Source: Agapanthus africanus
Lineage: Eukaryota; Streptophyta; Magnoliopsida; Asparagales; Amaryllidaceae
Reading direction: 5' to 3'
NCBI GenBank assembly: GCA_030015575.1
Contig: CM057344.1
Coordinates: 591,860,410 to 591,924,409 of the forward strand
Length of the DNA: 64,000 nucleotides
In this document: piece by piece, positions 10,235-20,555 of the stretch
Position numbering within the stretch: position 1 is the first letter of the stretch
Layout of the letters: every line of letters begins with the position of its first letter
The notes under the pieces: model-generated
The model's database searches: none
What the model was told of the DNA's origin: nothing
Seen by the model: only the letters and a program-made list of their open reading frames with translations
Position numbers and translations under genes: made by a program

Positions 10235-12765
10235 GTTCAGTCCAACTCTGGAGAAACCAGTGTCTTCAGCAAATTCCTCGACTCACGGATACAAACACTC
10301 CTTGACGAGAGCCTCCTGATCCGCGTCGACTCGCAGAGCCACCAGTGCCTCCGTGGGAAATCCTCGACTCGTTTCAAACCCCAAGAAAACAAATAATCCT
10401 TGGCGCTTGGGAAAAAAATAATCCCTAGCAAACTCCTCGACTCACGGATACAAACACTCCTTAACGAGAGCTTCCTGATCTACGTCGACTCGCAGAGCAA
10501 CCAGTGCCTCCGTGGGAAATCCTCGACTCGTTTCAAACCCCAAGAAAACAAATAATCCTTGGCGCTTGGGAAACAAATAATCCCTAGCAAACTCCTCGAC
10601 TCACGGATACAAACACTCCTTGATGAGAGTCTCCTGATCCGCGTCGACTCGCAGAGCAACCAGTGCCTCCGTGGGAAATCCTCGACTCGTTTCAAACCCC
10701 AAGGAAACAAATAATCCTTGGCGCTTAGGAAACAAATAATCCCTAGCAAACTCCTCGACTCATGGATACAAACACTCCCTGACGAGAGCCTCCTGATCCG
10801 CGTCGACTCGCAAAGCCAGCAGTGCCTCCGTGGGAAATCCTCGACTCGTTTCAAACCCCAAGGAAACAAATAATCCTTGGCGCTTGGGAAACAAATAATC
10901 CCTAGCAAACTCCTCGACTCACGGATACAAACACTCCTTGACGAGAGCCTCCTGATCCGCGTCGACTCGCAGAGCAACCAGTGCCTCCGTGGGAAATCCT
11001 CGACCCGTTTCAAACCCCAAGGAAACAAATAATCATTGGCGCTTAGGAAACAAATAATCCCTAGCAAACTCCTCGACTCACGGATACAAACACTCCTTGA
11101 CGAGAACCTCCTGATCCGCGTCGACTCGCAGTGCAACCAGTGCCTCCGTGGGAAATTCTCGACTCGTTTCAAACCCCAAAGAAACAAATGATCCTTGGCG
11201 CTAGGGAAACAAATAATCCCTAGCAAACTCCTCGACTCACGGATACAAACACTCCATGAAGAGAGCCTCCTGATCCGCGTCGACTCGCAGAGCCACCAGT
11301 GCCTCCGTAGGAAATCCTCGACTCGTTTCAAACCCCAAGGAAACAAATAATCCTTGGTGCTTGGGAAACAAATAATCCCTAGCAAACTCCTCAACTCACG
11401 GATACAAACACTCCTTGACGAGAGCCTCCTGATCCGCGTCGACTCGCAGAGCAACCAGTGCCTCCGTGGGAAATCCTCGACTCGTTTCAAACCCCAAGGA
11501 AACAAATAATCCTTGGCGCTTGGGAAACAAATAATCCCTAGCAAAATCCTCGACTCACGGATACAAACACTCCTTGACGAGAGTCTCCTGATCCGCGTCG
11601 ACTCGCAGAGCAACCAGTGCCTCCGTGGGAAATCCTCGACTCGTTTCAAACCCCAAGGAAACAAATAATCCTTAGCGCTTGGGAAACAAATAATCCCTAG
11701 CAAACTCCTCGACTCACGGATACAAACACTCCTTGACGAGAGCCTCCTGATCCGCGTCGACTCGCAGAGCAACCGGTGCCTCCGTGGGAAATCCTCAACT
11801 CGTTTCAAACCCCAAGGAAACAAATAATCCTTGGCGCTTGGGAAACAAATAATCCCTAGCAAACTCCTCGACTCACGGATACAAACACTCCTTGACGAGA
11901 GCCACCTGATCCGCGTTGACTCGTAGAGCAACCAGTGCCTCCGTGGGAAATTCTCGACTCGTTTCAAACCCCAAGGAAACAAATGATACTTGGCGCTAGG
12001 GAAACAATAATCCCTAGCAAACTCCTCGACTCACGGATACAAACACTCCTTGAAGAGAGCCTCCTGATCTGCGTCGACTCGCAGAGCCACCAGTGCCTCC
12101 GTGGGAAATCCTCGACTCGTTTCAAACCCCAAGGAAACAAATAATCCTTGGCGCTTGGGAAACAAATAATCCCTAGCAAACTCCTCGACTCACGGATACA
12201 AACACTCCTTGACGAGAGCCTCCTGATCCGCGTCGACTCGCAGAGCAACCAGTGCCTCCGTGGGAAATTCTTAACTCGTTTCAAACCCCAAGGAAACAAA
12301 TAATCCTTGGCTCTAGGGAAACAAGTAATCCCTAGCAAACTCCTCGACTCACGGATACAAACACTCCTTGACGAGAGCCTCCTGATCCGCGTCGACTCGC
12401 AGAGCCACCAGTGCCTCCGTGGGAAATCCTCGACTCGTTTCAAACCCCAAGGAAACAAATAATCCTTGGCGCTTGGGAAACAAATAATCCCTAGCAAAGT
12501 CCTCGACTCACGGATACAAACACTCCTTGACGAGAACCTCCTGATCCGCGTCGACTCGCAGAGCCACCAGTGCCTCCGTGGGAAATTCTCGACTCGTTTC
12601 AAACCCCAAGGAAACAAATAATCCTTGGCGCTTGGGAAACAAATAATCCCTAGCAAATTCCTCGACTCACGGATACAAACACTCCTTAACGAGAGCCTCC
12701 TGATTCACGTCGGCTCGCAGAGAAACTAGCGTCTCCGCGGGAAAATTCCCGATTCGTCTCAACTT
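10235..12765 (+). repeat. Satellite-like array, ~16 copies of a 159-bp unit
   Basis: The phrase CCTCGACTCACGGATAC recurs at 10,276, 10,435, 10,594, 10,753, 10,912 and so on to ~12,660, a period of 159 bp (one unit differs by a base). Copies look more than 90% alike by eye. Each unit contains CCAAGG / CCTTGG and GCTTGGG (or GCTAGGG) / CCCTAGC around the same loop AAACAAATAAT. Since 159 is divisible by three, the minus strand stays open over 500 codons as a 53-residue repeat, but this follows from the period and does not show a protein. Such arrays behind pol in Tat elements are a known source of plant satellite DNA. Confidence 0.95.
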
Positions 12766-12910
12766 GCAAGATGAAGCCTCAGGCAGCAGGGACTAAAAAA
12801 CTTGCTTCCTGAACAATGGGACCCTGCAAGTCAATCCAAAATGGTCTCTTGCATACTATTCACGGGTCTCACTCTCCAAGGTCGAGTTTCGACAAGGAGG
12901 GAAACAACCG

Positions 12911-13084
12911 CTTACGAGTCCTCTCGACTCGTAAGAGGGAAAATTCTCTTATAGGATCCTTACGACTTATAAGAGAAAACCACACTTAGGAATCCTCACA
13001 ATTCCTAAGGAGAAAAACCCACCTACGAGATCCTCTCGATCCGTAGGGAGAAAAGTCTCTATGAGACCCTCACGGCTCATGGAG
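12911..13084 (+). other. Hairpin cluster 3
   Basis: A third copy of the hairpin array, beyond the 159-bp repeats: 12,911-12,935 (CTTACGAGT / ACTCGTAAG, perfect 9 bp, loop CCTCTCG), 12,948-12,973 (CTTATAGG / CTTATAAG, one G-U), 12,985-13,009 (CTTAGGAAT / ATTCCTAAG, perfect), 13,022-13,047 (CCTACG+GATC / GATC+CGTAGG with one unpaired A) and 13,057-13,084 (CTCTATGAG / CTCATGGAG, one G-U). The order of stems roughly follows clusters 1 and 2. Confidence 0.8.
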
Positions 13085-13360
13085 TTGAAAAGTCTTAGGC
13101 AGCAGATCTGAACCTGCGGCCTAAGCCATCGCTGACTCTTAAGAAAGCCAAGATGCGTGCTCTATTATCCGTCAACCATGGTTACTAAGGTGGCTTGCTG
13201 ATAACAAAAGAAAGAAAAGGGCGGAGAAATGACACAAGACGTTACAAAAAATGTGTATCTTTTATTCATAGACTTGATTGGGTACAGGATACATTTTGCT
13301 AAAGAATAAAAAATATACATATACATTTTTTATTTACAAGTACAAACGATACAAGGAGAG
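13085..13360. other. Spacer between hairpin cluster 3 and the antisense gene
   Basis: Mostly plain sequence. The right half would be the 3' untranslated region of the antisense gene and contains its likely poly(A) signal (13,261-13,266, minus strand). No repeat or ORF of note was seen. Confidence 0.5.
13261..13266 (-). terminator. Candidate poly(A) signal of the antisense extra gene
   Basis: The minus strand reads AATAAA here, about 95 bp downstream of the end of the antisense reading frame at 13,361, in an AT-rich setting. This is the usual position for a plant polyadenylation signal. It supports the view that the antisense block is, or was, a transcription unit of its own. Confidence 0.5.
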
Positions 13361-14055
13361 TTACTGAGAAGGAAGCTTATTAAGTAGCTTTGTCAGTTGT
13401 TCGCACACTTCCTTCCATTCCTTTTCCCGATCGGCTACCACCGCCAGTTCGTCCTCTACTCGAGCCCGCTGCTGCATAAAGGATGCAAGCTGTTCCTCAA
13501 CGACCTGCTGAGCTGCTTCATGGCCTCGGGCATCACGCTTGGCAGCATCAAGCTTCCGCTTCAGTGCTAGCCCATTAGAAATACGCTCCAGAAGGCCTTC
13601 AAAGATGGCTTTCACCTCAGCAGCATTCGTCCTAACTTCACCGCGCAGGCGAGTAGTTGCGCTTGAAGATTCCTGACGTTCCTTCAACCGTAAAGCTGCT
13701 TCTTGCTCCAAATGGCGGAAATATGAAGTGCTTTGCTCGAGCCAAGCTGTCCGTTGGGTGCTTATGGCCAAAACTTCAGGAGAAGGACGCGTCGACTCCA
13801 GCCGATGTAGGCAGGCCTCGATCTCCCTGCAGTGGTTAACCCAAGATTCGACGACACCTTCGTTGTGAAAGTTTACGAGCGCCGCCAACATTGGGTTAAC
13901 TTCCACAGTGAAATCTGCGGCAGAGGGGAGAGCGTCCGCGTTAAGCTCTTCGATATACCCGCTCAGCATGCCCAAACTCATCACGGCACCCTTTGAAGAT
14001 GGACGTTTCAAGAAAGGGTCCGTCGGTCAAAGGACACGAGACTCAAGAGGGACCG
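13361..14055 (-). pseudogene. C-terminal coiled-coil exon of the antisense gene
   Basis: This last block encodes about 216 residues. After VNPMLAALVNFHNEGVVESW, most of the rest is predicted by eye to be helical, with heptad-like spacing of Leu/Ala/Val and many Glu/Arg/Lys (for instance YFRHLEQEAALRLKERQESS and VEEQLASFMQQRARVEDELA), ending LLNKLPSQ. A splice-acceptor-like TTTTGCAG border lies at ~14,065. A coiled coil suggests self-association or partner binding. The poly(A) signal follows 95 bp later. Confidence 0.6.
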
Positions 14056-14061
14056 GAGCCG

Positions 14062-16497
14062 GAACGATAGCTGCAAAACAAAACATAGTTAAAGGATGGT
14101 TCAAGAGATGTTAAAGAGTCGTCAAAAAGGAAATGTACTATACCAGCTGCAACAGATGGCAAAGCTGGAAGGGCCGGTGGCGTGGCAGGTCTTGCGTCCC
14201 CTCCTTCAATTTGTGGCACTACAATAAAGAAGAGGAAAAGTCAGAAATCATCCCATTGCTAAAAAAAGGGGGAAAATAAAGACATCGAAGTGAAAGTATA
14301 CTCACCGGCACCACTAGAGGGTGAAGCGAGTTCGGATAGGAAGGAGAAGTGTGGAAGCAACACTTGATATAGATGATCAAAGAGCACTCCTAAAAAGACA
14401 CAGTGGTACGGCGTTAGTACATAAGTTATGTGGTTAAAAGATAAACTAATGAGTCGCAAATCCATATCTTCCAACATCCGCGATGGCACAAGGGAAGGCT
14501 GGGAGGTGACCACCGCCAAGGCAGTAATTGACGGTGCTCCTTCGAGCAATGGAGCATCGGCGTTGGCCACACCTGCGTTAAAAATAAAGACAAACTTGTT
14601 AGAAAAGATCGCAAGATATAAAAAGAGAATGATAATAACTCGAAATTTACCCGATGAGCTGCCGGCCGAAACTGAGGCAATTCCCTCCTCCATCGACATG
14701 AGGCCACCGCCTGTAACCTCATCACCCGACTCAATGGGAACCGTTTTCGTGCTTGCAAGCCTTGGAGACGGCGGGGGACCACAGGCGGGGAGGGCTATGA
14801 CTGGAGCATTGCCAGATTCCTGAGAAGGAGCAGTTGGCTCATGCTCAGGAATCATGGCCACCTCACCCGCTACTCTCTCGGGTTCAGCGGTCACGGTTGT
14901 CTCTTCCACCGTCACCACGAGGTCGCCAGCCTCAAATGCCTCGCCCACCACTACCCTCGGCTCGGTTATAATGATCATTTCATCTGCCGCCATTTCAGGT
15001 TCGGCATCAATGACCCTCTCGGCTGCAGATCCCTCAACCTCTGTTTCAGGCCCCATAGCCCCGACGACGTTGCTCACCGTCAGCTCGGGTTTGGCAGGCA
15101 CCGCCTCCTCTGTTTCCCTGGGTTCAACGGTCTCCGCCTCCCCCTCGGTCGGACTTGGCCCTGCAAGATGGGATACATAAGAACCGATGGCTTTATAATT
15201 CTTACAACAAGGTTCTGAAAGAAATGTTACCTGAAGAGGATTTATCATTTGCACTTCGAACCGCACGCGCTACTTGCCTGCGAGCAGTAGATAGGGCGAC
15301 AGGGGCCTCTTCGGAGGGAGTATCAGCGCGAGGGATGGTGCTAGGGCCCGCTCCCATGGCCAAAGCAGCTCGGCGCGCCTTTGCTTCACGTCTCAACCGC
15401 TTCCTCTCCTCCCGAGCCGTTGAGACGGATGCCACTAGAGCCTCTTTAATTGAGGCGTCTTCGTCCGTAAATAGGGATGCCTCCAAATTTTTCAAGGCAT
15501 CCCTCGTCGTTTTGTCAAGTCGGGGCTCTTGCAGCAGCCCCGACGAGACCGGGACTTCAGTAAAAGGCTTGGGAAGGATCCCCGCATCAACTGATATAGC
15601 CCCTGCAAATAAACAAAGGAAGAAGGTTAGGTTGACCATCAGAAGAGATAACAAATTTTTCTTATGAAAAAAAGGGGGTGGGACGTACCAACGCCTGCTA
15701 GAGCACGTTTCTCCTCCTCCTCTTGGAAGGTTTTCAAAGAGGCAGCAATAGCTTCTTCAGTAGAGACACCTGTTGAAAATAGGGGAAAGTATTAGTTAAA
15801 AATAATGATAAAAAGTGCGATAAAGTGACGAAGAAAGCAGCTAATGGTTACCTGACTCAGTGAGTTTGCTTAACATCGCTTCGAGCCTTGCTGATCGCTT
15901 AGAAGCTGCAATAGCGGCTGCCAAATTGGTGTCTGCGGGGTCTACCAAGAAGCCCTTATTGCTGCCATATTCACTTATTCCTTCGGTGGGAGGGGCCTCA
16001 GGCTCTAAATTGAGGATCGCGTCAAAGGAAAGGATCGACTTCTTCTTCTTTTGCCCGCCAGCTCTAGATGCACCTGGAATTGATTTGCGCTTGGAAGTCA
16101 CCTTGGGGCGGCGGGTCCCGATATCCGCTCCTGCGCCGGACTCTGGCGATATTACATTAACCGTCTTCATGGGAGCACATGGCGCTGGTGGTGCATTCAC
16201 CGTAGCAGGCAGCGGCAATCCACGTGGGGGACTCAACACGCGTGGTCGATCGACTCCGGCATCTTTTAACGGAGGAATGACCGGAATCCTTGGCTTCAAG
16301 GGGGCCTTGCGATCACCGCCAGGAGGCGCGCCCCTACGGTCAACCAGCATGCGCTTCTCCGTTAAGATAACTGGGCCCATCGCATGCGCATCCCAAGCTA
16401 CGTATGTATTGAGCATCTTGGGGGCACAGCTGGGTTCGCTGATAAAGAAATAGGAACCTGTATTAAGCCGTGTGAAATGGTGCATTGAATTCTTCAT
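14062..16497 (-). pseudogene. Middle, low-complexity exons of the antisense gene
   Basis: Several coding blocks between splice-like borders encode proline/alanine-rich, charged, domain-free sequence: 16,497-15,853 (with TSKRKSIPGASRAGGQKKKK, a basic patch that could serve as a nuclear localisation signal), ~15,603-15,230 (arginine-rich ERKRLRREAKARRAALAM), ~15,160-14,655 (repeating acidic, valine/glutamate-rich phrases such as VVTVEETTVTAEPERVAGE) and short blocks at ~14,573 and ~14,305. Introns are roughly 80-100 bp. I recognise no conserved domain here; it looks like a flexible linker between the N-terminal domain and the C-terminal coiled coil. Confidence 0.5.
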
Positions 16498-16499
16498 CC

Positions 16500-18180
16500 C
16501 CTCTCAGCTGACCACGAGCTTTTCCAAGAAAGGTTCCATCGGGATCCCTTGGTTCTAGCTCGTTTGCTGAGCAAACCGGTGCGGGTTGTACCTCATAAAA
16601 AGTGCCGTCTCATTCTGCCTAAGCACTAGATAGCCCGGCCGAATGGAGTAGAGGTGGAGGATTTCCCGTGCCTTCAATACGGAAGCCCCGTCCTTGAAAT
16701 CATCGCACAGTGGCACTACTGACTTAGTAGTCTCTGAGCCTATGGTTATAACCTTATCCACAAAGGAAACCTTCGCTCCGACCAGACGTGGACGAAAGAG
16801 CAGCCCCCTAGACTCCCGCGGGGGTGCAACCACAATTGAAGCGCCGACCAACCGCATGACTCTCGGGAGTCTGCATTTCTCAAAGAACGGAGGAATCTTA
16901 TGGGCACCGAACACCCCTTGCATGTGCATCTCTATCCAGGAGTTGAAATAGTGCGTCTGGAAGTTAGCGGGCTGCACCCCAGGCTCACTAGCGTCCGCCG
17001 CTACGCTAAGTCCTTTATAAAGGTAGGCCAGCCCGGTGATTCCTACCGATAACTGCAAACCAGCCACCATCCGATGCGCTGGGTAAAAGACGGAAGGCCG
17101 CATGTGACGCGGGTGCATGGGGAGCGCAAAACTGCATAGCCACAAGCCCAAGAACCCAATAAAAAAGGTCTCCTCATCGATGCCCGGGACGGCAATTTCT
17201 GAGAAAGGGACGATGGCAGCGCCGGGGAGATAAAAATCCCTTTGATCATTTTCCGATACGGGTCGGTGGTCCAAGCCGAAACCGAAAGGGTCATCGAGCT
17301 GGGCGAACTTCTCACTCTGCTCTGATAGGAACTCTGGGCGAATGAAGCAGGCAATAAAATCTGTGAAACTGACACCCCGGTCGCCCGATTCCAGATGGAG
17401 TCCTTCATAGATCTCCAACACCTTCACCAAGCCCGGATACTGATGTTGAACGGCGTTCTCCGGAGTCAGGTCAAACACCAGCGGCTTGGTGGCAAAAACG
17501 TATTCGTCAGGAGGGAGCAACTCCTCGTAATGCTCCCCCCTCATCGGCAAACCCGAGAGTTCGGCAAACCCGAGAGTTCGGCAAATAGAGACCTCCCTAT
17601 CTGTCATCAAGAAAGTGTGGGTGGGGATATTCCATTGTTCAATAAAGGCCTTGATCCACCACGTTGGAGGAGAGGGATACTCGAAGAGTGAGACGTAGAC
17701 GGCCGAATACAATCCAATCTTCGTTAGATGAGTCCTTTTCGCCGACAAGATGTATCACGCCCACTGCAAGTATCCGGCGGGCGGTCGCGGCACCAATCCA
17801 ATATTGTAGGCCTGTCCCCAAGGGCGTGCTTCACCCTGACAGATTCGCCTCCCTAAAATATCTATCGCCGGCGGCGGCTGCACGGGAATAGTACCAATTG
17901 CGGGTTGGAGGAGGTCATCCGAGTTCCAATTTTTAACCTCCACGGCATACTTCACCGGGGGTTCGTTCGCATAGGGGATTGGAGTTATGGGCTCAGACGG
18001 CGTGGCAAAACTAAAAATGCGGCGACCCTGGATGATCTGGCTGTACCACCTTCCCCACAGATGGAGTTTTTTGCGCTCGGGGTCATGATCTTTAATAAGA
18101 GCGAACGCTACCCGGTCCACTGGCGCATGGGGGAACCCTCCTTCTGAGCGAACGAAGGGGAAAGACAAGTCGTTAGACAT
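16500..18180 (-). pseudogene. Plant-mobile-domain part of the antisense gene
   Basis: The reading begins MSNDLSFPFVRSEGG at 18,180 and is nearly continuous to ~16,555. Features that recall the plant mobile domain (PF10536-like, also found in the MAIN/MAIL1 host proteins and in transposon-derived genes) are WWIKAFIEQWNIPTHTFLMT with a following GFAELSGLPMRG, the helix-rich FIGFLGLWLCSFALPMHPRH segment, a LYKGLSVAA segment, and R-Y-N-P-H-R at the end of the domain. The molecular function of this domain in retroelements is not established. Assignment is by motif memory, with a putative gypsy-transposon protein family (PF04195) as the alternative. Confidence 0.65.
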
Positions 18181-19275
18181 GTTTCCTGTAGAAAGACAAA
18201 AATAACCGTTAGTGTTCTAACGCTTGGCATTTTAAAATCTTACTCCACACTGTGATGCAGTGGGTAGGGGACCAAAGGGGGACCCACAAAATCTGGATGA
18301 CGGTGCATCATTTAATAAGACAATCCCATCATTAGATGAGACTGTCAATTCATGAAAAGATCCACAAGAGAATATCCTCATTGGTGGGAAATCCCTAGAG
18401 AAAAGGAGAAAATCTATTCTTTTGGAGCAAAGTTCTGTCACAGAGTGACATTTGTCAAACTCTGGTCTCAAGGGAATGAAATTTCTTTAAGGAGAGCCTA
18501 GCCCTATATTAATGATGGAAAATCCATCAAAAAGAAAACTTCAACCCTTAAAAGATTAAAATTTTCGATTTTAAAGATCAATGAAAACTTTTAGGAGTTC
18601 TCCATTTTCAGATCAGAAAAGATCTACATTTGATCCATGAGCAAAGCTCTATTCATGAGTTAAAACCCATGAACAAGATCTCTGTAGACCTTTGAACTTT
18701 CCAGAGCAAGGCTCTGCTGATGAAACCCCAAAAGGGTTTTAGATCAAAGATCTGTGAGAGCAAGGCTCTATTAATCAATTTTAATTTAATTTAATTTTAT
18801 TATTAATACCTAAGATGTTTTCAAGTTCTGAACTCTGGAGTTCTTGTGAAAAAGCAAGAGCAAGGCTCTAAAATTCTTAAACAAGAGCAAGGCTCTGAAA
18901 ATTCAAGATTCTTGAAAATGGTAAAATATTTACTAAGGACCAAGGGTCCTATTTATATGCGCCTGCGCCCCTTCAACTTGTCAGTTGATCCAAAGGCTGG
19001 GATCTTGCCACCGCTGCACTCACGTGCGCGCCACGTAAGCGCAACGGTGGGGGGGGCATTTGTTTCCCCCAATTAGAGCAAGGCTCTGGTTGAATTTCAA
19101 AAATTCAAAATTTTGAAGCAACGCTTCAAATCCCGTGCGCTGCGCACAATGCGCCACATGTCAAAAGCTGATACGGCAGCACAGCGCCCAAAGCAGTGCG
19201 TCCAATCAGAGCAAAGCTCTTTAAAAATAAAAGTAAAGGAAGCAACGTTTCAGTTGCACAGGCGCTGCACTGCGC

Positions 19276-19459
19276 GACACGTGTCTGCGCAGTTGCGCAA
19301 GCATAGCTGCGCAAGCGCTGCGCTGCGCGACACGTGTCTGCGCAGTTGCGCAAGCACAACTGCGCAAATACAGCCGCACAAGCGATGCGCTGCGCGACAC
19401 GTGTCTGCGCAGTTGCGCAAGCACAGTTGCGCTGCGTTGTCCGCTGCGTGACACGTGTC
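19276..19459 (+). promoter_or_regulatory. Array of GACACGTGTC palindromes (G-box type) in U3 of element A
   Basis: The 10-bp palindrome GACACGTGTC, with a CACGTG G-box core, occurs at 19,276, 19,329, 19,396 and 19,450, and again at 20,190. It is set in GC-rich repeats rich in TTGCGCAA. The four clustered copies lie 190-370 bp upstream of the TATA box. G-boxes are bound by plant bZIP and bHLH factors, so this looks like an enhancer for the LTR promoter. That function is inferred. Confidence 0.6.
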
Positions 19460-19643
19460 ATGCGCTGGGGCATTTGCGCCAAACAGAATTAAGATTTTAA
19501 AGAAATCTTTCTATTCTTGTTAAAACAAGAAGATTTTCTTCTGTAAAACAGAAGCCCGTGGATCAAAGATCCAACGGTGGGGAAAATTCCCTGAATCACT
19601 CAGAGGAAGATCTCTTTAACAAATTTAACTAATTTATGGGCAC

Positions 19644-19653
19644 TATAAAAAGG
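19644..19653 (+). promoter_or_regulatory. TATA box of element A LTR
   Basis: TATAAAAAGG lies in the sequence context CACTATAAAAAGGACC, followed about 30 bp later by a purine-rich leader, as expected for an LTR promoter. Transcription would begin near 19,675 on the plus strand. Confidence 0.65.
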
Positions 19654-20555
19654 ACCCCAGACCTCAATTCAAGAGGGAGGAAGATCTTTCTAAAAAAAAA
19701 GAGAGAAGAGAACTCTCGAGAACTCCTCAAGAACAACAGAAGGTAAAAACCTTTGAAAGAAAAGAAAATTCTCTTAAAAACAGATCAGTGATCTAAAAAC
19801 AAGATCATTGATCTTTAAACATAACTAAATAAAGGAATAAATAAAATAAAAATAGTGCTTTGCACTTTTTCATGAACCTTTGGTTCTTTAAGATAAGAAA
19901 AAACTTATCTTTTTCTTTGATCTAAATTAGATCAACAAATCTAACAGTGCTTTGCATTTCTGTTCATTGAATCTAAAAGATTCCTAAATCATAGTGCCTT
20001 GCACTTGCAATACTGCACTGTTGCGCTCTTGGATTGACGCAAGCCACCAGAGAGCGCCATGTGTCAGTATCTGAACCAATTGCGCTATGCGCTTTTGAAA
20101 TAGAGCTTTGCTCTCTGTGATTGGCGCAACTCACCAGAGGGTGCCAAGTGTCAGCAGCGCAAGCGCAGCGCAGCACACTGCGCTTGCATGACACGTGTCG
20201 TCATCACAAGCGCTTGCGCTCTCTGATTGGCGCAAAGCGCCTGATAAATGCAATGCATTTCCTAAAAGGGCCAGGCCCAAATCAAAAAGACCAAGCAGGC
20301 CAAAATAAATTGCAAAGCAATAAAAGGGCAGAGCCCAAATAAAATTGATGCTCTGCATCATTTATAAATGGCAGAGCCCAAAACAAATTGATGCTCTGCA
20401 TCCTTTCCGGGCAAAGCCCAAATAAAAATAAAAAGAAATGCAATGCAAAAGCAAATAAAATGTTGAACATTTTCAACTGGACTTAGCCCAATTTTGGCCG
20501 TAAGTCCTTAAATTAAATTGACTGAGCAAGATTGCTCTCTTAAATCAATTTATAT

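Larger units (their letters stand above)
13361..18180 (-). pseudogene. Antisense, intron-containing extra gene of element A (plant mobile domain plus coiled coil)
   Basis: A multi-exon gene runs opposite to the element between pol and the LTR. Its N-terminal part (18,180 to ~16,500) resembles the plant mobile domain, the middle is low-complexity, and the end is coiled coil. Coding blocks are separated by stretches with plant-like splice borders, for example an intron at ~15,770-15,851 (CAG|GTAACC donor, CAACAG| acceptor), with further GT-AG borders near 14,060-14,150, 14,215-14,305, 14,570-14,655, 15,165-15,230 and 15,605-15,690. Antisense extra ORFs behind pol are known for Tat elements. Introns can survive retrotransposition because the genomic RNA is made from the other strand. 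Its role is unknown. It looks only lightly broken. Confidence 0.75.
18513..20537 (+). other. Field of perfect short-loop hairpins in the element A LTR
   Basis: Perfect inverted repeats with loops of 1-6 nt follow one another: 18,513-18,529 (TGATGGA/TCCATCA), 18,830-18,843 (GAACTC/GAGTTC), 18,902-18,916 (TTCAAG/CTTGAA), 18,936-18,950 (AGGACC/GGTCCT), 19,091-19,107 (TGAATTT/AAATTCA), 19,112-19,130 (TTTGAAGC/GCTTCAAA), 19,514-19,531 (TTCTTGTT/AACAAGAA), 19,538-19,554 (CTTCTGT/ACAGAAG), 19,801-19,815 (AAGATCA/TGATCTT), 19,890-19,911 (AAGATAAG/CTTATCTT), 19,917-19,935 (TTGATCTAA/TTAGATCAA), 20,346-20,360 (TGATGC/GCATCA), 20,457-20,473 (AAAATGTT/AACATTTT) and 20,524-20,537 (GAGCAA/TTGCTC). AGAGC-aag-GCTCT alone recurs about five times. 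Confidence 0.85.

Noticed and set aside
10480-11982. 500-residue minus-strand open frame as a repeat protein
   Set aside because: The frame stays open only because the 159-bp unit is divisible by three. Composition, lack of a start context and location in a non-coding part of a retroelement argue against a gene.
13361-18180. Free-standing host gene that element A happens to flank
   Set aside because: Antisense extra ORFs between pol and the 3' LTR are a known Tat feature, and the block lies exactly there between repeats and LTR. A captured host gene as the ultimate origin remains possible.
19113-19577. Alanine/cysteine/arginine-rich frames at 19,113-19,482 and 49,177-49,577
   Set aside because: They fall on the GC-rich CACGTG repeat blocks of two LTRs, are open on both strands, and follow the repeat period.
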